Origin: Luedemannella flava
Lineage (GTDB): Bacteria; Actinomycetota; Actinomycetes; Mycobacteriales; Micromonosporaceae
NCBI RefSeq assembly: GCF_039528515.1
Contig: NZ_BAAALT010000016.1
Coordinates: forward strand, 1 to 64,000
DNA length: 64,000 nt
Reading direction: 5' to 3'
Shown here: one piece after another, positions 15,800-26,598 of the stretch
How the letters are laid out: each line of letters begins with the position of its first letter
Numbering within the stretch: the stretch's first letter is position 1
Notes under the pieces: model-generated
Told to the model about the DNA's origin: nothing
The model's database searches: none
What the model saw: only the letters and a program-made list of their open reading frames with translations
Position numbers and translations under genes: made by a program

Positions 15800-18700
15800 G
15801 TGGATGATCGTGGCTCGATGCTGCCCTGCGCGCCTGTCCGGCGGCAGGGGCGGTGGCTAGCGGCGCTTCTCGCCCTCGCAGTCGGCGGGGCGGTGCTCAC
15901 ACTCGCCGAGACGCCCGCGAGCGCGGCGGACCCTAAACCGAAACCGCCCGTGTGCGCCGACGTCCGGACTGACGTTGAAGCAGCGCAGAAGGAGGCTCAG
16001 GCGTGCGGCAAGCGCGTCGAGGTGCTGGCGGACCGCACCGAGACAGCTCAGACCTTCGCCAACTCCGACGGCACAATGACCGTGGAGGAGAGCGTCACCC
16101 CGGTCCGGGTGCGCCGCGGCAGTTCGTGGGTGCCGGTCGACACCACGCTCGCCAAGACCGCTACGGGGTTCGCGCCCAAGGCCACAGTCCTGCCGATGAC
16201 GTTCTCCGGCGGTGGGAGCGGGCCGTTCGCCAAGCTTGCCAACGGTTCCCACGAACTGGCGCTGTCGTGGTCGGGCAAGCTGCCGGCACCGACCCTGTTC
16301 GGTGACACGGCCGTCTACCGCAACGTGCTGCCCGACGTGGACCTGCGCGTCACGGCCACGGCGACCGGCTTCTCCGAGGTGTTCGTCGTCAAGACGCCGG
16401 AGGCGGCCGCCAACCCCAAGCTCGCGTCGCTGAAGTTCGGACTGTCCACCAAGGGCGTCACCCTGCGCGCGACCACGGCCGGCGGCCTGGCCGCCACAGA
16501 CAGCAAGGGCAAGGCGGTCTTCACCGCGCCCGCGCCGCTCATGTGGGACTCCACCGCGGCGCCGGACGACAACGGCGGCACCGACGCACAAGCGCCGTCG
16601 ACCAAGACCGGCGCCGCGCCCGCTGACGGGTCCGCGACGTCCGCCGACGGTGCCAAGAAGACCACGACCGCCGGTGACAGTGCGGACCAGCGTGGCCCGC
16701 CCGGGGCCAAGGACATCCGCAAGGCCGTCATGCCGGTCAAGGTCGACAGCGACACGCTCGTCATCACGCCGGTTCAGGATCTGCTCAAGAACCCCCGGGC
16801 CAAGTTCCCGATCTACATCGACCCCAGCTTCTCCGGAGCCATCTCCGGCAACGCCTGGACGACCGTGTGGTCGAAGTACCCGAACAGCTCGTTCTGGCGG
16901 GACAGTACCGCCCTCCTGAACGGCTCCACCAACGGTACTGTGGGCGCCGGCCGCACCGAGGACTGCAGCAGTTGCGCCGACTACGTCATCCGCACGATGT
17001 TCAAAATGGACATCACCAAGGCGTACAAGAAGCACGTCACCTCGGCCAAGTTCATGATCGAGCAGCGGCACTCGTGGACGTGCAGCCCGAAGTCGAACGC
17101 GAAGCTCTGGCTGCTCAAGAGTGACCCCGCCGCCAGCACGACCTGGAACAAGCAGCCGACGTGGAATGGCAGCTACACCGCGACGACGGCGGCGAACCGC
17201 AAGGTCGGCGCGATCCATGGTTGCTCCGGCCCGGGGACCATCGAGTTCAACGCCACCGCCATGGTCGCCAAGGCCGCGGCGACCTCGAAGACCGTCTCCG
17301 TGGGCCTGCGCGCCATCGACGAGAGCACGAAGCTGCAGTGGAAGCGCTTCAAGCACAGCACGGCGAAGCTGTCGGTCACGTACAACACCAAGCCGAACGT
17401 GCCCGCCACCCGTGTCTCCGACACAAAGGCCTGCGCCACCGGCACCAGCCGCCCCTACGTCCTGACCGCCACGCCGGTCCTCAAGGCCCAGCAGTACGAC
17501 GCGGACGGCGCCGAGGAAAGCGACCTCAAGACGTACTTCTACTGGTGGGCGCAGGGCGGCGCGCGCAACGAGACCGACAAGTTGACCTACCAGGGTGGCT
17601 ACACCGCGACCGCCTACGGGAACGTTCCGGCCGGCAAGCTTGTCGACGGCGGTACCTACGTGTGGCAGGCCCGCTCGTACGACGGCGTCGACTACAGCGA
17701 CTGGTCGCCGACGTGTGAGTTCACCGTCGACCTGACATCGCCACCGACGCCCGGGGGCATCGCCTCCACGGAGTACCCCGCCGACGGGGCGCCGCACGGC
17801 GGCGTGAACCTCGCCGGCACGTTCACGATCACGGCGGCGTCGCCGACCGAGGAGATCACCGGGTACGCGTACACGCTGGACTCGGGCATCCAGCCGTCCG
17901 GCGCGGACTACGTGGCCGCCCAGGCCGGCACGTACGGCGCGACGGTGACGATCGTGCCCAAGCGCGACGGCGTGTTCACCCTGCGCGTATGGGCCAAGGA
18001 CAAGGCGGGCCGGTACTCGACCACGCCGAAGACCCACACATTCACGGTCCGGGCCGGTTCCGGCCCGGCGACCGACTGGGTGTTCGACGAGGCGTCCGGT
18101 AACGCGATCGACAACACCGGTCACAACAACGCGCTGACCATCACCGGCGGCACGCGGGTGACGGGACGCGGCGGCCAGGGCAGCGCGCTCAGCCTCAACG
18201 GCAGCTCCCAGTACGCGGCGACGGCCAGCGCCGTCACCACGCCGCACCCGGACACCGGCGTGGCCACGGCCGTCCGTACGGACCAGAGCTTCACCGTCTC
18301 GGCCCGGGTCCGCATCAGCACCACCGGCGGCACCGAGCAGAAGGGCATCGTGACGGCCAGCGGGTCGCGGACGTCCGCGTTCACGCTCGGCTACTCCGGG
18401 CCGGACAACAAGTGGCGCTTCGCGATCGCGGGGTCGGATGTGGACGCCCCCACCGTCTACGCGGTGCTGTCCAACGCCACCGCGACCGCGAACAAGTGGA
18501 CCCACCTCACGGGTTCGTACAACGCGAGCACCGGCCAGGTGCAGCTGTACGTCAACGGCGTCCTGCAGACCGCCACGGCGACGGTGAGCGGCGGGTTCAA
18601 CGCCACCGGCTCCGTCGTGGTCGGTCGGCGGCTGTGGGCCGGCGCGTACACGGGCTACTTCGGCGGCCTGGTCGACGACGTGCGGCTGTACAACTTCGTC

Positions 18701-21700
18701 GAGACGGCCACGCGGGTCGGCGAGCTGGCGGCGCCGCTGCCGGCCAAGGTGACCTTCCCGAACGGCACCTCCGTGAACGCCGGCCAGCCGATCACCGTCG
18801 TCTTCGACGGCGGCGGGGACGAGAACGTCACCTCGTTCAACTACGCGGTGGACAGCACGAACCTCACGCTGACCGCCACGCCCGGCACGCCGGGCGGCAC
18901 GGTGACGAAGACGATCGCGACGACGGCGGCGAAGACGTACGTGCTGTACGCCGTCGCCAACGACGCCAACTGGGCGGGACCCCGGTCCCAGTTCTCGTAC
19001 ACCGCGACATCGGCGGCCAGCATCTACGGCACGGTCGTCAACGGGTCCGCGGGCAGCGTGCCGCTGCCGGGTGCCTCGGTCGGTCTGGGGCCGCTGGGGC
19101 AGGCGCCCACGCTGCAGACGACGGCCGGGTCGGCCGGTGAGTACGGCTTCTCGGCCCTCGCCGTGGGCGAGTACACGCTGTCCGGCTCGTACGGCGGACG
19201 GTGTGGCCTGACCGGCTCCACCGACATAATGATCGACGCGCCCGACATCGCATGGGATCTGGAACTGTTTGCCAACGATGGCTACACCTGCGCCGAGCAG
19301 ACTGCCTCGTTCGCGGCGGCCACCACGACCGTGTCCGCGCTGACCGGCGACAACGTCACATCCAAGATCACGTTGCCATTCGCCTTCCCGTTCTACGGGC
19401 AGGTGTTCTACGAGGCGTGGATCGACAGCAACGGCTACGTGACGTTCCTCGATCCCGGCGGATCGTACCCGTACACCGGCACCGGGAACGTGCCGCAGGT
19501 CGCCTCGCCGAACGGTGTGGTCGCGCCCTTCTGGGACGACCTGGTGGTCGACGCGTCCGCGAGCGTGCGCACGTCGCTCACCGGCACGGGCAGCGCGGCG
19601 CGCTTCACCATCGAGTGGAACAACGTGTACCGCAAGGCGAACTCCAGCCAGCGGTTGTCGTTCGAGACGATCCTCGCGCCCGACGGCACGGTGACCACGA
19701 ACTACACCGGGCTGGACACCGACGCGGAGAAGGGCGCGGCCGCGATCGTCGGCATCGAGGCGCCTTCCGGCGAGAACGGCCTGGTCTACTCCAAGTCGCA
19801 GCCGGCGCTGCAGAACGGCCGGGCGGTCGTGTTCACCGCGCCGGAGACGGTGTCGCTGTTCGACCTGTCCGGCACGCTCAAGGACGCGGCGGGCGTCGCG
19901 GTCGTGGGCGCCACGGTGTCGATCGAGCCGCTGGGCCTGACGGCCGTGACCGGCACGGGCGGCACGTACCAGTTCAACGACCTGCCGGCCGACAGCTACG
20001 GCGTCTCGGCCAAGGTGGGCACGCGGTGCGCCACGGTCGCCCGGGCGCAGGTGGAGCTGACCGCCGACACCGTCACCAACCTGCAACTGCAGCCCGACTA
20101 CGGCGGCATGGGGTACGCGTGCTCGACGGTGGCGTCCGCCTACCGCTCCGACACGACCGTCTTCAACGTCGGCACCACCCCGTTCACGGGCGATGAAGCA
20201 CGTGCACCCATGACTTTCCCGTTCCCGATCAAGTACCACGGCACGTCGTACACGAGCGGATGGGTGGACACCAACGGTCTGCTCGGGATGGGTCCGGTCC
20301 CGAACATGGCGGTTGACGCCACCTACAAGAACCTCGCCATGCCGAACGCCAACGTGCCCAACGGCGTGCTGGCACCGTTCTGGGACGACCTGGATGTGGA
20401 CAGCTCGGCGAGCGTCCGCACCCTGTCGACCGGATCGGCGCCGAACCGGACCTTCGTGGTCGAGTGGCGCAACGTGAAGATGTACCCGAGCCTCGCGCGG
20501 ACCACGTTCGAGATTCTCATGCACGAGAACGGCGAGATCACGTTCGCGTACGCCGGTGCGACGACGACGGCGGCGCAGCGGGCGGACATGGCGACCATCG
20601 GCATCGAGGCGGGCTCGGGCACAGCCGCCAGCCAGTACTCCTTCGAGGAGGACGTGCTCACGGGCAACCCGTCGATCAGGTACACGCCGGCGGCCCCGGG
20701 CACGGTGTCCGGCACGCTCACCACGGCCGTGACCGGCACGATCGTCGCTGGTGCCACGATCACCCTCACGCCAGCGGGCCTGACGAGCAACACGCCGCTG
20801 ACCACGACGACGGACTCGTCCGGCAACTACCAGTTCACCTCGGTGCCGGTCGGTGAGTACCTCGTCAACGCATCGACCAACGACGGGCGATGCGCTGGTC
20901 AGGCGGCCGAGCAGTTCATCAACCACAAGGGCGGGACCAGCGACATCGACCTGTCCGTCATGACGGCCGGCGACGAGGGCGGCTACACCTGCACCTACGG
21001 GACCCAGACGTTCGTTCCCGCGGCCGGCGACACGGGCGCGACGGGCGACTACTTCCGGGTGCCGTACGAGCCGGACTTCCCGATCAAGCTGTACGGCGAG
21101 GTGTACACCAAGGCCTGGATCAGCGACGACGGCGTCATCACGTTCAACAACCCGGACGACCGGGGCGGCATCCCGTGGCTGGCCACGCCCATCCCGTCCG
21201 CCGGGCCGGACGGCGAGCCGAACGCCGCGGTGTACCCGTTCTGGTTGGACTGGGAGCTCGACTCCCAGTCGAGCCTGCGCACGGAGGAGACGGGCAGCGC
21301 ACCGAACCGACGGTGGATCGTCGAGTGGCGCAACGTGAAGTACGCGGGTGACGCGAACCGCCGGGTCACGTTCGAGGCGATCTTCGACGAGAACGGCGCC
21401 ATCACGTTCGCGTACTCCGGGATCGACACGGCCTACCCGATCGAGCGCGGCTCGATCTCCACGGTCGGCATCGAGGACGGCCAGGGCAGCATCGCGTTCC
21501 AGTACGCCAACCGGGACGCGTGGCTCTCCTCCGGCCAGGGCGTGAAGTTCCTTCCCGGCACGCCCGGCCCGGGAACGGTCTACGGTGCCGTGACCTGCCA
21601 GGGTGACGCCGTGGCGGGCGCGACCGTGGCCGTCGGGGGGCAACAGGCGACCACGGCCGCCGACGGCACCTACTCGATCAGCAACGTCACCGCCGGCACG

Positions 21701-22405
21701 TACGCGGTGGTGGGGACGGTGCCCAGCGGGACGTGCGTCGGCTCCAAGGTGCTGCCTGTCACGGTCGGCACCGGCACCGACCGGATGATCGACTTTGAGT
21801 TGACGGCCACCGCCGCCAACTCCGGCTACACGTTGGTGGAGCAGGCGACAACCTTCGTCCCCGCGAACACCACGGTGCTGACCATCCCGAAGGACGACAG
21901 CTACGCCAGCGTCACCTTCCCGTTCCCGGTCAAGCTCTACGGGCAGACGTACACCAGCGGCAAGGTGGCGGACAACGGCTTCATCACGTTCGCCACCACC
22001 AGCGGTGACCCCGGCGGCCCACAGGCGATCCCGTCGGCACCGAGCACGGGCAAGCCCGGCGCCGCGGTCTACCCGTTCTGGTACGACTGGGTGGTCGACA
22101 GCCAGTCGAGCGTCCGAACGGCGTCGACGTCGGACGCCGCGCCGAACCGCAAGTTCATCGTGGAGTGGCGCAACGTCCGCAGCTTCCAGGAACCCGGTAT
22201 CCGGGTCTCGTTCGAGGTGATCTTCGAAGAGTCCGGTGCGTTCACCTTCGCGTACACCGGCATCGACGGCACCTCCACCGAGCTCGGTAGCGGCGCCACC
22301 ATCGGTATCGAGAACGCGGCGGGTACCGCCGGCCTCCAGTACACCTTCCGTTCCCCGGTCCTCAAGATCGGTAACGGCGTCCGGATCAGTCCCCCGACTT
22401 CCTGA
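15800..22405 (+). CDS. Large secreted modular surface protein (DNRLRE, LamG, 4 x CarboxypepD-reg/NIDO-like)
   Basis: A 2201-residue secreted protein. Chosen start GTG 15800, 7 bp after GGGGG. A signal peptide ends near residue 44 (PASAA). Residues 350-530 resemble a DNRLRE cell-wall-protein domain (WTTVWSKYPNSSFW, VTSAKFMIEQR, STTWNKQPTW). 530-755 are Fn3/Ig-like. 755-980 form a LamG/ConA-like jelly roll (WKFAI-type strands, VQLYVNGVLQT, GLVDDVRLYN). From ~1070 on come four tandem modules of ~280 residues, each a small carboxypeptidase-regulatory/SdrD-type beta domain followed by a NIDO-like domain with signature FPFPVKLYGQTYTSGKV...NGFITF and YPFWYDWVVDSQSSVRT. No anchor or catalytic motif is seen; a carbohydrate/matrix-binding role is inferred. 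It directly precedes the RHS gene and may be co-transcribed. The gene's 3' half is duplicated exactly downstream, probably by misassembly. Confidence 0.8.
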   Translation: MDDRGSMLPCAPVRRQGRWLAALLALAVGGAVLTLAETPASAADPKPKPPVCADVRTDVEAAQKEAQACGKRVEVLADRTETAQTFANSDGTMTVEESVTPVRVRRGSSWVPVDTTLAKTATGFAPKATVLPMTFSGGGSGPFAKLANGSHELALSWSGKLPAPTLFGDTAVYRNVLPDVDLRVTATATGFSEVFVVKTPEAAANPKLASLKFGLSTKGVTLRATTAGGLAATDSKGKAVFTAPAPLMWDSTAAPDDNGGTDAQAPSTKTGAAPADGSATSADGAKKTTTAGDSADQRGPPGAKDIRKAVMPVKVDSDTLVITPVQDLLKNPRAKFPIYIDPSFSGAISGNAWTTVWSKYPNSSFWRDSTALLNGSTNGTVGAGRTEDCSSCADYVIRTMFKMDITKAYKKHVTSAKFMIEQRHSWTCSPKSNAKLWLLKSDPAASTTWNKQPTWNGSYTATTAANRKVGAIHGCSGPGTIEFNATAMVAKAAATSKTVSVGLRAIDESTKLQWKRFKHSTAKLSVTYNTKPNVPATRVSDTKACATGTSRPYVLTATPVLKAQQYDADGAEESDLKTYFYWWAQGGARNETDKLTYQGGYTATAYGNVPAGKLVDGGTYVWQARSYDGVDYSDWSPTCEFTVDLTSPPTPGGIASTEYPADGAPHGGVNLAGTFTITAASPTEEITGYAYTLDSGIQPSGADYVAAQAGTYGATVTIVPKRDGVFTLRVWAKDKAGRYSTTPKTHTFTVRAGSGPATDWVFDEASGNAIDNTGHNNALTITGGTRVTGRGGQGSALSLNGSSQYAATASAVTTPHPDTGVATAVRTDQSFTVSARVRISTTGGTEQKGIVTASGSRTSAFTLGYSGPDNKWRFAIAGSDVDAPTVYAVLSNATATANKWTHLTGSYNASTGQVQLYVNGVLQTATATVSGGFNATGSVVVGRRLWAGAYTGYFGGLVDDVRLYNFVETATRVGELAAPLPAKVTFPNGTSVNAGQPITVVFDGGGDENVTSFNYAVDSTNLTLTATPGTPGGTVTKTIATTAAKTYVLYAVANDANWAGPRSQFSYTATSAASIYGTVVNGSAGSVPLPGASVGLGPLGQAPTLQTTAGSAGEYGFSALAVGEYTLSGSYGGRCGLTGSTDIMIDAPDIAWDLELFANDGYTCAEQTASFAAATTTVSALTGDNVTSKITLPFAFPFYGQVFYEAWIDSNGYVTFLDPGGSYPYTGTGNVPQVASPNGVVAPFWDDLVVDASASVRTSLTGTGSAARFTIEWNNVYRKANSSQRLSFETILAPDGTVTTNYTGLDTDAEKGAAAIVGIEAPSGENGLVYSKSQPALQNGRAVVFTAPETVSLFDLSGTLKDAAGVAVVGATVSIEPLGLTAVTGTGGTYQFNDLPADSYGVSAKVGTRCATVARAQVELTADTVTNLQLQPDYGGMGYACSTVASAYRSDTTVFNVGTTPFTGDEARAPMTFPFPIKYHGTSYTSGWVDTNGLLGMGPVPNMAVDATYKNLAMPNANVPNGVLAPFWDDLDVDSSASVRTLSTGSAPNRTFVVEWRNVKMYPSLARTTFEILMHENGEITFAYAGATTTAAQRADMATIGIEAGSGTAASQYSFEEDVLTGNPSIRYTPAAPGTVSGTLTTAVTGTIVAGATITLTPAGLTSNTPLTTTTDSSGNYQFTSVPVGEYLVNASTNDGRCAGQAAEQFINHKGGTSDIDLSVMTAGDEGGYTCTYGTQTFVPAAGDTGATGDYFRVPYEPDFPIKLYGEVYTKAWISDDGVITFNNPDDRGGIPWLATPIPSAGPDGEPNAAVYPFWLDWELDSQSSLRTEETGSAPNRRWIVEWRNVKYAGDANRRVTFEAIFDENGAITFAYSGIDTAYPIERGSISTVGIEDGQGSIAFQYANRDAWLSSGQGVKFLPGTPGPGTVYGAVTCQGDAVAGATVAVGGQQATTAADGTYSISNVTAGTYAVVGTVPSGTCVGSKVLPVTVGTGTDRMIDFELTATAANSGYTLVEQATTFVPANTTVLTIPKDDSYASVTFPFPVKLYGQTYTSGKVADNGFITFATTSGDPGGPQAIPSAPSTGKPGAAVYPFWYDWVVDSQSSVRTASTSDAAPNRKFIVEWRNVRSFQEPGIRVSFEVIFEESGAFTFAYTGIDGTSTELGSGATIGIENAAGTAGLQYTFRSPVLKIGNGVRISPPTS

Positions 22406-22541
22406 CCGAGTTCGACGAGTTTTCGGAGGTTCCCGGTGACGTCGCGCCCTTCTGACGATGAGTTGGTCCAGGTTCGTCCGCCTATGCCGTGGCCGGACCG
22501 GCTGCGCCGCAACGCCCGGCGACTCGTCGCCATGGCTCTCG
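18539..22541. repeat. Exact 4003-bp repeat, copy 1
   Basis: Identical to 22596-26598 at offset 4057, including wobble positions and every secondary open frame. It begins inside the LamG domain and ends 106 bp into the next gene (RHS1 start). It is followed directly by an N at 22542. Confidence 0.9.
22436..22541 (+). pseudogene. Duplicated first 35 codons of RHS1 cut by an N
   Basis: GTG 22436 with GGAGG upstream opens the same reading frame as RHS1 at 26493 (MTSRPSDDELVQVRPPMPWP...) but ends at the N at 22542, after which unrelated frame follows. It is the edge of repeat copy 1. If the duplication is an assembly error, this is the true start of RHS1. Confidence 0.75.
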
Positions 22542-22595
22542 NGCGTTGGGGGCGCCGCCGACGCCGCAGTCGGTGCCGGCGGTGCCGGTGTCGAN
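22542..22595. other. Gap joint: N, 52-bp island, N
   Basis: Single ambiguous bases at 22542 and 22595 enclose 52 bp (22543-22594) that are identical to 26661-26712 within the RHS1 signal-peptide region. A tiny contig trapped between two one-base gaps at the edges of an exact long repeat is the mark of scaffolding, not biology. Confidence 0.85.
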
Positions 22596-25500
22596 GTGCA
22601 GCTGTACGTCAACGGCGTCCTGCAGACCGCCACGGCGACGGTGAGCGGCGGGTTCAACGCCACCGGCTCCGTCGTGGTCGGTCGGCGGCTGTGGGCCGGC
22701 GCGTACACGGGCTACTTCGGCGGCCTGGTCGACGACGTGCGGCTGTACAACTTCGTCGAGACGGCCACGCGGGTCGGCGAGCTGGCGGCGCCGCTGCCGG
22801 CCAAGGTGACCTTCCCGAACGGCACCTCCGTGAACGCCGGCCAGCCGATCACCGTCGTCTTCGACGGCGGCGGGGACGAGAACGTCACCTCGTTCAACTA
22901 CGCGGTGGACAGCACGAACCTCACGCTGACCGCCACGCCCGGCACGCCGGGCGGCACGGTGACGAAGACGATCGCGACGACGGCGGCGAAGACGTACGTG
23001 CTGTACGCCGTCGCCAACGACGCCAACTGGGCGGGACCCCGGTCCCAGTTCTCGTACACCGCGACATCGGCGGCCAGCATCTACGGCACGGTCGTCAACG
23101 GGTCCGCGGGCAGCGTGCCGCTGCCGGGTGCCTCGGTCGGTCTGGGGCCGCTGGGGCAGGCGCCCACGCTGCAGACGACGGCCGGGTCGGCCGGTGAGTA
23201 CGGCTTCTCGGCCCTCGCCGTGGGCGAGTACACGCTGTCCGGCTCGTACGGCGGACGGTGTGGCCTGACCGGCTCCACCGACATAATGATCGACGCGCCC
23301 GACATCGCATGGGATCTGGAACTGTTTGCCAACGATGGCTACACCTGCGCCGAGCAGACTGCCTCGTTCGCGGCGGCCACCACGACCGTGTCCGCGCTGA
23401 CCGGCGACAACGTCACATCCAAGATCACGTTGCCATTCGCCTTCCCGTTCTACGGGCAGGTGTTCTACGAGGCGTGGATCGACAGCAACGGCTACGTGAC
23501 GTTCCTCGATCCCGGCGGATCGTACCCGTACACCGGCACCGGGAACGTGCCGCAGGTCGCCTCGCCGAACGGTGTGGTCGCGCCCTTCTGGGACGACCTG
23601 GTGGTCGACGCGTCCGCGAGCGTGCGCACGTCGCTCACCGGCACGGGCAGCGCGGCGCGCTTCACCATCGAGTGGAACAACGTGTACCGCAAGGCGAACT
23701 CCAGCCAGCGGTTGTCGTTCGAGACGATCCTCGCGCCCGACGGCACGGTGACCACGAACTACACCGGGCTGGACACCGACGCGGAGAAGGGCGCGGCCGC
23801 GATCGTCGGCATCGAGGCGCCTTCCGGCGAGAACGGCCTGGTCTACTCCAAGTCGCAGCCGGCGCTGCAGAACGGCCGGGCGGTCGTGTTCACCGCGCCG
23901 GAGACGGTGTCGCTGTTCGACCTGTCCGGCACGCTCAAGGACGCGGCGGGCGTCGCGGTCGTGGGCGCCACGGTGTCGATCGAGCCGCTGGGCCTGACGG
24001 CCGTGACCGGCACGGGCGGCACGTACCAGTTCAACGACCTGCCGGCCGACAGCTACGGCGTCTCGGCCAAGGTGGGCACGCGGTGCGCCACGGTCGCCCG
24101 GGCGCAGGTGGAGCTGACCGCCGACACCGTCACCAACCTGCAACTGCAGCCCGACTACGGCGGCATGGGGTACGCGTGCTCGACGGTGGCGTCCGCCTAC
24201 CGCTCCGACACGACCGTCTTCAACGTCGGCACCACCCCGTTCACGGGCGATGAAGCACGTGCACCCATGACTTTCCCGTTCCCGATCAAGTACCACGGCA
24301 CGTCGTACACGAGCGGATGGGTGGACACCAACGGTCTGCTCGGGATGGGTCCGGTCCCGAACATGGCGGTTGACGCCACCTACAAGAACCTCGCCATGCC
24401 GAACGCCAACGTGCCCAACGGCGTGCTGGCACCGTTCTGGGACGACCTGGATGTGGACAGCTCGGCGAGCGTCCGCACCCTGTCGACCGGATCGGCGCCG
24501 AACCGGACCTTCGTGGTCGAGTGGCGCAACGTGAAGATGTACCCGAGCCTCGCGCGGACCACGTTCGAGATTCTCATGCACGAGAACGGCGAGATCACGT
24601 TCGCGTACGCCGGTGCGACGACGACGGCGGCGCAGCGGGCGGACATGGCGACCATCGGCATCGAGGCGGGCTCGGGCACAGCCGCCAGCCAGTACTCCTT
24701 CGAGGAGGACGTGCTCACGGGCAACCCGTCGATCAGGTACACGCCGGCGGCCCCGGGCACGGTGTCCGGCACGCTCACCACGGCCGTGACCGGCACGATC
24801 GTCGCTGGTGCCACGATCACCCTCACGCCAGCGGGCCTGACGAGCAACACGCCGCTGACCACGACGACGGACTCGTCCGGCAACTACCAGTTCACCTCGG
24901 TGCCGGTCGGTGAGTACCTCGTCAACGCATCGACCAACGACGGGCGATGCGCTGGTCAGGCGGCCGAGCAGTTCATCAACCACAAGGGCGGGACCAGCGA
25001 CATCGACCTGTCCGTCATGACGGCCGGCGACGAGGGCGGCTACACCTGCACCTACGGGACCCAGACGTTCGTTCCCGCGGCCGGCGACACGGGCGCGACG
25101 GGCGACTACTTCCGGGTGCCGTACGAGCCGGACTTCCCGATCAAGCTGTACGGCGAGGTGTACACCAAGGCCTGGATCAGCGACGACGGCGTCATCACGT
25201 TCAACAACCCGGACGACCGGGGCGGCATCCCGTGGCTGGCCACGCCCATCCCGTCCGCCGGGCCGGACGGCGAGCCGAACGCCGCGGTGTACCCGTTCTG
25301 GTTGGACTGGGAGCTCGACTCCCAGTCGAGCCTGCGCACGGAGGAGACGGGCAGCGCACCGAACCGACGGTGGATCGTCGAGTGGCGCAACGTGAAGTAC
25401 GCGGGTGACGCGAACCGCCGGGTCACGTTCGAGGCGATCTTCGACGAGAACGGCGCCATCACGTTCGCGTACTCCGGGATCGACACGGCCTACCCGATCG

Positions 25501-26462
25501 AGCGCGGCTCGATCTCCACGGTCGGCATCGAGGACGGCCAGGGCAGCATCGCGTTCCAGTACGCCAACCGGGACGCGTGGCTCTCCTCCGGCCAGGGCGT
25601 GAAGTTCCTTCCCGGCACGCCCGGCCCGGGAACGGTCTACGGTGCCGTGACCTGCCAGGGTGACGCCGTGGCGGGCGCGACCGTGGCCGTCGGGGGGCAA
25701 CAGGCGACCACGGCCGCCGACGGCACCTACTCGATCAGCAACGTCACCGCCGGCACGTACGCGGTGGTGGGGACGGTGCCCAGCGGGACGTGCGTCGGCT
25801 CCAAGGTGCTGCCTGTCACGGTCGGCACCGGCACCGACCGGATGATCGACTTTGAGTTGACGGCCACCGCCGCCAACTCCGGCTACACGTTGGTGGAGCA
25901 GGCGACAACCTTCGTCCCCGCGAACACCACGGTGCTGACCATCCCGAAGGACGACAGCTACGCCAGCGTCACCTTCCCGTTCCCGGTCAAGCTCTACGGG
26001 CAGACGTACACCAGCGGCAAGGTGGCGGACAACGGCTTCATCACGTTCGCCACCACCAGCGGTGACCCCGGCGGCCCACAGGCGATCCCGTCGGCACCGA
26101 GCACGGGCAAGCCCGGCGCCGCGGTCTACCCGTTCTGGTACGACTGGGTGGTCGACAGCCAGTCGAGCGTCCGAACGGCGTCGACGTCGGACGCCGCGCC
26201 GAACCGCAAGTTCATCGTGGAGTGGCGCAACGTCCGCAGCTTCCAGGAACCCGGTATCCGGGTCTCGTTCGAGGTGATCTTCGAAGAGTCCGGTGCGTTC
26301 ACCTTCGCGTACACCGGCATCGACGGCACCTCCACCGAGCTCGGTAGCGGCGCCACCATCGGTATCGAGAACGCGGCGGGTACCGCCGGCCTCCAGTACA
26401 CCTTCCGTTCCCCGGTCCTCAAGATCGGTAACGGCGTCCGGATCAGTCCCCCGACTTCCTGA
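22596..26462 (+). pseudogene. Second copy of the 3' half of the surface-protein gene
   Basis: Encodes the same residues as the first gene from VQLYVNGVLQT in the LamG domain to the final SPPTS, without a start codon, ribosome site or signal peptide. It cannot be a working gene as assembled. It is most likely an artefact of a collapsed/expanded repeat; a real recent tandem duplication would need both copies to be exactly identical over 4 kb. Confidence 0.75.
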
Positions 26463-26598
26463 CCGAGTTCGACGAGTTTTCGGAGGTTCCCGGTGACGTC
26501 GCGCCCTTCTGACGATGAGTTGGTCCAGGTTCGTCCGCCTATGCCGTGGCCGGACCGGCTGCGCCGCAACGCCCGGCGACTCGTCGCCATGGCTCTCG
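22596..26598. repeat. Exact 4003-bp repeat, copy 2
   Basis: Partner of 18539-22541. It ends at 26598, after which the RHS1 gene continues without interruption. Removing 22542-26598 would rejoin the locus with no frame problem. Confidence 0.9.

Noticed and set aside
15857..22708. 2283-codon open frame on the minus strand
   Set aside because: It is the antisense shadow of the surface-protein gene: Arg/Val-rich, no family features, crosses the N positions.
22596..26462. A genuine second surface-protein gene
   Set aside because: No start or signal peptide, exact identity to copy 1 and Ns at both joints make misassembly much more likely.
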